From: an uncultured Gemmatimonadota bacterium
GTDB taxonomy: Bacteria > Gemmatimonadota > Gemmatimonadetes > Gemmatimonadales > Gemmatimonadaceae
Length of the DNA stretch: 10,905 bases
Assembly (NCBI GenBank): GCA_946479015.1
Contig: CAMLEQ010000099.1
Location: 1-10,905, forward strand
Reading direction: 5' to 3'
Shown one piece after another: positions 6,869 through 10,905 of this stretch. The position numbers and the translations under genes were made by a program. The notes beneath the pieces are model-generated. The model did not search any database. It was not told the origin of the DNA and saw only the letters and a list, made by a program, of their open reading frames with translations. The first letter of the stretch is position 1; every line of letters begins with the position of its first letter.

Positions 6869-7008
6869 GGGGGAACGTGGGGGGGTAAGAGCCGACTGCA
6901 TGTGTGGCGAAGATGCTCGCCGATGGCTCGACTCGCCAGGCACGGAGCGATTCGTGGCGCCGGTGCCGAACACGGTCGGTGGTGATGCCAGCGGAAACGC
7001 TCGCACAT

Positions 7009-7020
7009 CGACGATCGTCG
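7009..7020. promoter_or_regulatory. 12-bp perfect palindrome upstream of 205-residue protein gene
   Basis: CGACGATCGTCG is perfectly self-complementary and ends seven bases before the ATG at 7028, within the 159-base divergent region between 6868 and 7028. It could be an operator serving one or both genes, or a small mRNA hairpin at the start codon. No clear -35/-10 pair was found beside it. Confidence 0.35.
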
Positions 7021-7027
7021 TTTAGTT

Positions 7028-7645
7028 ATGCCAATACCTCGTCGAGTCGCGGCTGCGGTTCTCGTCGTGCTCACCTGCTCGGGCCTCGCGCCTGTCGCGG
7101 CGCAAGCTCAACACGACAGTGCGAGCACGCCGCCCGCCGACAGCGCGCGCCGCGCCGCCGCCCGGCCGCCATGGCAGTCGCGTGTGCGCTACGGCGGCGG
7201 CCCATCGGTCGGCGCGCCGCCATCGAGCTTCAGTGGAGCCGCCCCGCCGCCGCCCGAGCAGTGGTGCCTGGCGACAGACGGGCCAGGCGGTGGCGACATG
7301 TCGCCGCCCGGCACGAGCTGGAAGACGGTGAGCCGCGGTTGGCTGCGACAGGTGCTGACGGACACGACGGACTTCGGCACGACGTGGCGCGACGTGCTCG
7401 GCGGCGCACCGCGGATGACGTCCGCCGATAGCATCGTGGAAGTCACCGATGAGGAGACGTGTCGGGCGGCGGCGCAGCTCATCAATCGCGACCTGCTCGG
7501 CTGGCGAGTGGGCCCGCCGCCGGTCGTGGTGTTCCGTGTTCGAGAGTACCTGATCGCGTTCCCGTCGAACGCGCGGATGGGAGAGTGGGGCTTCGCCGTT
7601 GGATTGGGCACTGGCTCCGCGATCCGTGGCGTCGCCACCTGGTAA
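7028..7645 (+). CDS. Secreted protein of unknown function, 205 residues
   Basis: Not assigned to a named family. Residues 1-27 are a Sec signal peptide (MPIPRR, hydrophobic AAAVLVVLTCSGLAPVAA, cleavage near AQAQ); LTC is not a valid lipobox. Residues 30-78 are low-complexity, rich in Ala, Ser, Pro and Gly, as in a flexible linker. The folded part starts near Trp79-Cys80 and includes SADSIVEVTDEETCRAAAQL (132-151) and then VVVFRVREYLIAFPSN and GEWGFAVG to the end. This order, VTDE..C followed by a VVFRVR beta-hairpin and GEW, resembles secreted hypotheticals I associate with Gemmatimonadota, but that recollection is not checked. Cys80 and Cys145 may pair. No Shine-Dalgarno precedes the ATG. 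Probably co-transcribed with the gene that starts 53 bases downstream. Confidence 0.7.
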   Translation: MPIPRRVAAAVLVVLTCSGLAPVAAQAQHDSASTPPADSARRAAARPPWQSRVRYGGGPSVGAPPSSFSGAAPPPPEQWCLATDGPGGGDMSPPGTSWKTVSRGWLRQVLTDTTDFGTTWRDVLGGAPRMTSADSIVEVTDEETCRAAAQLINRDLLGWRVGPPPVVVFRVREYLIAFPSNARMGEWGFAVGLGTGSAIRGVATW

Positions 7646-7698
7646 GTCGCGCGCCGTGCCGCGACCGTGCACTATCCACACGTCGACCACCTTCGCAC

Positions 7699-9012
7699 AT
7701 GCCCCGCTCTCTCCCACGCACGATTCTGCACGTAGCGGCGGTCGTGGTTCTCGCTGCCCCGGCAGCGACGGCGCAATCGGCCAGCGACTCCGCGCGCGCC
7801 GCTGCGCGCGAGCCCGTCCACGTGCTCGTGAGCCGGCGCGAGATGCGCGCCATCTTCCCTCCTGACACGGCGCGCGCCTGGGGATGGTCGGAGCGGCAGG
7901 AGCCGGGCTACTATCCACGCTACGCGTGGGGAGTGGACGTCGACGGGTTGGACGGCCCGCGCTTTCTCGAGGTGAGCATCGACCGCACGGAGCCCGTGGC
8001 GCGGACCTTCCCCTCTCTCGAGCGCCTCATCGAGGAGGCGCTCGCCGGAATCTGCACGAATGGGATGATTGCCCAGTGCATCGATTCCGGGATGCACGCG
8101 ACCGTCGTGCGTGGCCACGTCGTGCTCACGCTCCGGGACAGCGCGCGGATCGCACGCCTCTTCGGCCTTCGCCCCGCATTCGTTCACGTCTGGCGGCACC
8201 GCCCGGAGGAGACGGATGCCGATGCGATCTCCCCGGATAGCGTGCCCGTGTTGTATGTGGCGCCACAGATCCCGATCCCCGATTCCGCCACGTACGCCGA
8301 CGCGACCCGCTCGCGGCGTCGTTACGTGGCGAGCATCACCCACATCTCCCGTTACGTCGGTGGGGGCGGAAGTGCGTGGGCGCCGCTCTGGCTCGTGGTC
8401 GGCGACTCGGCGGGGATGTTCCTCGACGAGATGCGCTGTATCCACGATCTCTGCTCCGGCGGCTCCACGCCGCTCAGCGACTCGGGATGGACCATCCTCG
8501 ACCCGCGCGTGGCGCGCCTGCACCCCGCCGTGCCGGCCGTCATCCACCGCGGCAGACTCGGCGTCGTCGTCTTCGCCGTCAGCCGACCGACCACGTACGT
8601 GAAAGCGCTGCGCCCCGGCCGCACGAAGCTCCGCGTGGTCGGGGTGCACGGTATCTCGGACACGGCCGCGAGCTCGCGCCCTCCGGGGAATGTGCTCGAG
8701 CGCGAGATCGTGGTCACGCGCCCGATCGGCCGCGTCGCGATCACCCCGCGACCAGACACTGTGCGAGCGGGTGAGTCCTTCACCCTGCGCGTGCGCGTCG
8801 TGGACCGCGCCGGCCGGGAGATCCAGCACCTACCAGTGAGGCTCGAGGTGCTGGACGGCGACGACCGCCAGGCGGACGACGCCTCCGTACCAGTGTCGCT
8901 GACGCTCCGCTCACCAGGACGCACGCGCATCGTGGCGAGCCTGGGCGCGCACGCCGACACCCTGGCGGTGACCGTGTTGGACTCGCTGACGCCCAGGCCG
9001 CGCTCACGTTGA
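7699..9012 (+). CDS. Secreted protein with C-terminal Ig-like domain, 437 residues
   Basis: Function unknown. The ATG at 7699 is chosen because it directly precedes a signal peptide (MPRSLPRT, hydrophobic ILHVAAVVVLAAPAATA, cleavage before QSAS); the frame is open back to 7459 but there it overlaps the preceding gene out of frame. No Shine-Dalgarno. The N-terminal part (40-265) has no recognised motif; it holds HVLVSRREMRAIFPPDTA (41-58) and two cysteine pairs, Cys119/Cys127 and Cys247/Cys252, that suggest disulfides. Residues 268-340 look like a degenerate Ig-like beta-sandwich (YVKALRPGRTKLRVVG). Residues 342-427 are a better Ig-like domain (VAITPRPDTVRAGESFTLRV, then SPGRTRIVAS and TLAVTVL). 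Ig-like tails of this type are common in exported or surface proteins of GC-rich diderms and mediate adhesion or spacing. It ends 14 bases before the end of the convergent outer-membrane-factor gene. Confidence 0.75.
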   Translation: MPRSLPRTILHVAAVVVLAAPAATAQSASDSARAAAREPVHVLVSRREMRAIFPPDTARAWGWSERQEPGYYPRYAWGVDVDGLDGPRFLEVSIDRTEPVARTFPSLERLIEEALAGICTNGMIAQCIDSGMHATVVRGHVVLTLRDSARIARLFGLRPAFVHVWRHRPEETDADAISPDSVPVLYVAPQIPIPDSATYADATRSRRRYVASITHISRYVGGGGSAWAPLWLVVGDSAGMFLDEMRCIHDLCSGGSTPLSDSGWTILDPRVARLHPAVPAVIHRGRLGVVVFAVSRPTTYVKALRPGRTKLRVVGVHGISDTAASSRPPGNVLEREIVVTRPIGRVAITPRPDTVRAGESFTLRVRVVDRAGREIQHLPVRLEVLDGDDRQADDASVPVSLTLRSPGRTRIVASLGAHADTLAVTVLDSLTPRPRSR

Positions 9013-9019
9013 CCTGGGC
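8991..9019. terminator. Weak hairpin between convergent genes
   Basis: GCCCAGG (8991-8997) and CCTGGGC (9013-9019) can pair around a 15-base loop that contains the TGA of the 437-residue protein gene. It lies at the only junction between that gene and the convergent efflux gene. Stem is short, loop is long and there is no T-tract, so termination is only a possibility. Confidence 0.25.
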
Positions 9020-9026
9020 ACCGCGC

Positions 9027-10619
9027 TCACCGCCCCGCCTTGTCCTCCCCCGCCCACGTCCCCCCCACCGCCTTGTACACCGCCACCAGCGCCGTCGCCG
9101 CGTCGGTGCGCCCGCGCACGAGCTGGTTCTCCGCGTCGAGCAGCGTGCGCTCGGCGTCGAGCACCTGGAGGAAGTCGCTCACCCCCTCCTGGAACCGCAG
9201 CCGCGCCAGCTCGGCGGCGCGCTCGCTGGCGCTCGCCGCGTCGGCCAGGCTCGCGAGCCGCGCCCGCGCCCGGTCGTACGCCACGAGCGACGTCTCCACC
9301 TCCCCCAGCGCGCGCTGCACGGTGGACGTGTAGGCCGCGCGCGCCGCCTCGGCGCGGGCGCGCGACTCGTCCACGCGCGCGTGCACGCGCCCGAAATCGA
9401 GGAACGACCACGTGACGCTCGGGCCGATGAAGAAGCGCGTGGCGCCGCTCCCGTCGAGCGAGTCGATCGCGGTCGCGGTGCGCCCGACGCTCGCCGCCAC
9501 GCTGAACCGCGGCAGGTACGCCGCCTCCGCCGCTCCGATGAGCATGGTCTGCGCGGCGAGCGTGCGCTCGGCGCTCACCACATCGGGGCGCCGCGCCACG
9601 AGGAGCTGCGGCGTCCCCACGTGCACGGTCGCCGGGAGCGGCGGCAGGTCGGCGGCAGTCGTCACCTCCGGCGGCAGCGACTCGGGGGAGCGGCCGAGGA
9701 GGGTCGCGATCCGGTACTGATCGCCGGCGATCGCCGTCTCGATGAGCGGGATCGCCGCCTCGGTGGTGCTGAGCTGCGCGCGGGCGCGCGCGGTGTCGAG
9801 CGCCGTTCCCTTCCCCGCGCCCAGCCGGTCCTGCGTGAGCGCGAGCGTGTGCCGCTCGTTCTCGGCGTTGCGCTGCGCGACGGCGAGCTGCGCCTGCGCG
9901 CCGCGCAGCTCGAGGTACGTGCGCGCCAGCTCGGCGGCGAGCGTCACCTGCACGTCGCGCACGTCCTCCTCCGCCGAGCCGACGAGCGCCTGCTGCGCGC
10001 CCACGGTCTTCCGCACGCGGCCGAAGACGTCGAGCTCCCACGACGCGTCGAAGCCCGCGTCCCACAGGCTCTGCTCGCGGAGCGCGGAGGAGACGCCGGG
10101 GAGCTCCGCCTGCGCGAGCCGCTGGTGGCTGAAGCCGCCCGACGCGGTGATCGTCGGCGCGAAGTCGAACGCCGCGAGCCGGTGCGAGGCGCGCGCATCG
10201 CGCAGCCGCGCCTCGGCCACGTGCACGTCGGGGTTCGCGCGCAGCCCTTCCTCGATCAGATGGATGAGCGTGCTGTCGCCGAGCTCGTTCCAGAACGGCG
10301 ACTGGAGCGGCGTGGCGGAGATGGTCGACGTCGCGGCATCGCGGCGCATGCGCGCCGCCACGCCATCGCTCCCCCCCGACCCCGGCACCGCCGAGTCGAC
10401 CGATGCGGCCCGCGCGCCGACGGAGTCGGGCGCCGCCACGCGGGCGGCGGCCGGCGTCGAGTCCAGCGCCTGGTACGCCGGCGCCACGTTCACCACGGGC
10501 GCGTGGTACGACGGCCCCACCGTGCAGGCACCCGCCACCACGGTCGTCATCACGATCGCGAGCCGGAGCGCGGGCCTCGCGGCGGCGCGCGATCCGCTCG
10601 ATCGGAGGAGGTCAGACAT
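9027..10619 (-). CDS. RND efflux outer-membrane factor lipoprotein (NodT/OprM family)
   Basis: A 530-residue trimeric channel subunit that carries substrates across the outer membrane from an RND pump and its adaptor. The N-terminus has a basic region, a hydrophobic segment and Cys32 in AGACTVGPSYHAP; CTVGPxY is the usual mature start of this family, though Ala at -3 is not the ideal lipobox residue. The two outer-membrane-efflux repeats are clear: FWNELGDSTL, LIEEGLRANPDV and WELDVFGRVR (194-203) in the first; RRPDV (343-347), SFLDFGRV (405-412) and FQEGVSDFLQVLDAERTLLD (476-495) in the second, then VYKAVGG. Length is slightly above the family norm of 460-500 because an Ala/Ser/Asp-rich stretch of about 50 residues (55-107) separates the lipid-bearing Cys from the first helix. 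AGGAGGT lies five bases before the ATG, inside the end of the pump gene, and the coding regions overlap by 8 bp, pointing to translational coupling. Confidence 0.95.
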   Translation of the reverse strand: MSDLLRSSGSRAAARPALRLAIVMTTVVAGACTVGPSYHAPVVNVAPAYQALDSTPAAARVAAPDSVGARAASVDSAVPGSGGSDGVAARMRRDAATSTISATPLQSPFWNELGDSTLIHLIEEGLRANPDVHVAEARLRDARASHRLAAFDFAPTITASGGFSHQRLAQAELPGVSSALREQSLWDAGFDASWELDVFGRVRKTVGAQQALVGSAEEDVRDVQVTLAAELARTYLELRGAQAQLAVAQRNAENERHTLALTQDRLGAGKGTALDTARARAQLSTTEAAIPLIETAIAGDQYRIATLLGRSPESLPPEVTTAADLPPLPATVHVGTPQLLVARRPDVVSAERTLAAQTMLIGAAEAAYLPRFSVAASVGRTATAIDSLDGSGATRFFIGPSVTWSFLDFGRVHARVDESRARAEAARAAYTSTVQRALGEVETSLVAYDRARARLASLADAASASERAAELARLRFQEGVSDFLQVLDAERTLLDAENQLVRGRTDAATALVAVYKAVGGTWAGEDKAGR

Positions 10620-10905
10620 GCGTCACCTCCTCCCGCTCGATCGCCGGCGGCACGATGGACGCGGGGGCCTCCTCGCGCGTCACCTTCCGGCGCGCCACCA
10701 GGCTTCGCACCACCACGTAGAACACGGGCGTGAGCAGCAGCCCGAAGAACGTCACACCGAGCATCCCTGAGAACACGGTCACTCCCATCGCGTGCCGCAT
10801 CTCGGCGCCCGCGCCGCGGGAGACGACGAGCGGCACGACGCCCATGATGAACGCGAACGAGGTCATGAGGATCGGCCGCAGGCGGATCCGGCTCGCCTCG
10901 AGCGC
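10612..10905 (-). CDS. RND multidrug efflux pump permease, C-terminal end (cut by window edge)
   Basis: Ninety-seven C-terminal residues of an AcrB/MexB-type (HAE1) inner-membrane proton antiporter; the frame is open to the right edge. Visible are RIRLRPILMTSFAFIMGVVP and then LVVSRGAGAEMRHAMGVTVF and GLLLTPVFYVVVR, the last two or three membrane helices. The first Arg of RLRPILMT and its Thr match AcrB Arg971 and Thr978 of the proton relay, so this end looks functional. A charged tail of about 30 residues follows (RRKVTREEAP to EEVTHV). Its stop codon lies eight bases into the outer-membrane-factor gene. The missing N-terminal part, and probably the membrane-fusion adaptor, lie to the right of the window. 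Confidence 0.95.
   Translation of the reverse strand, partial: ALEASRIRLRPILMTSFAFIMGVVPLVVSRGAGAEMRHAMGVTVFSGMLGVTFFGLLLTPVFYVVVRSLVARRKVTREEAPASIVPPAIEREEVTHV
10623..10634 (-). promoter_or_regulatory. Strong ribosome-binding site of outer-membrane factor
   Basis: GGGAGGAGGTGA on the minus strand, with AGGAGGT five bases before the ATG at 10619. It lies within the last codons of the RND gene (GluArgGluGluVal region), so ribosomes ending the pump can restart on the channel gene. Confidence 0.8.

Noticed and set aside
7459..7698. Upstream extension of the 437-residue protein
   Set aside because: It overlaps the 205-residue gene out of frame and would bury the signal peptide; the ATG at 7699 fits better.
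9009..10733. Plus-strand 574-codon open frame opposite the outer-membrane factor
   Set aside because: It has arginine-rich nonsense composition and mirrors a clearly coding minus-strand gene.

Overview
The window looks like chromosome from a GC-rich, diderm bacterium. The style (TonB-dependent receptor opening with a carboxypeptidase-regulatory-like domain, many signal-peptide proteins ending in stand-alone TonB-like domains, secreted lineage-type hypothetical proteins with Ig-like tails, several genes without a Shine-Dalgarno sequence) best fits Gemmatimonadota. That assignment is an inference from style; no marker gene is present.

Layout, left to right. (1) 1-381, minus: N-terminal part of an exported protein with a carboxypeptidase-regulatory-like fold, cut by the window edge. 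(2) 499-1770, minus: Tat-exported FAD-dependent amine oxidase of the sarcosine/N-methyltryptophan oxidase family whose covalent-flavin cysteine is replaced by serine. (3) 1850-4486, minus: TonB-dependent outer-membrane receptor with a strong Shine-Dalgarno inside a 12-bp palindrome and a TTGACA element upstream. Genes 3, 2 and perhaps 1 read in the same direction and may form one transcription unit. (4) 4487-4952: 466-bp divergent intergenic region. (5) 4953-5927, plus, and 6017-6868, minus: two convergent, apparently paralogous secreted proteins, each with two TonB/TolA-like modules, separated by a strong bidirectional hairpin. (6) 7028-7645 and 7699-9012, plus: two secreted proteins of unknown function, the second with a C-terminal Ig-like domain. 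(7) 9027-10619 and 10612-10905, minus: outer-membrane factor lipoprotein and the C-terminal end of an inner-membrane RND pump, overlapping by 8 bp; together these form a tripartite efflux operon whose adaptor gene presumably lies further right.

Working together: the receptor would import an unidentified ligand using TonB energy, and the exported flavoprotein next to it could oxidise an amine or amino-acid derivative in the periplasm; this functional link is inferred from adjacency only. The RND/outer-membrane-factor pair is an ordinary drug or toxic-compound exporter. The most unusual part is the block 4953-9012: four exported proteins, none with a recognisable Shine-Dalgarno, two of them carrying duplicated TonB-like modules without a proline-rich spanning region. 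I see no CRISPR array, RNA gene, insertion sequence or prophage signal.
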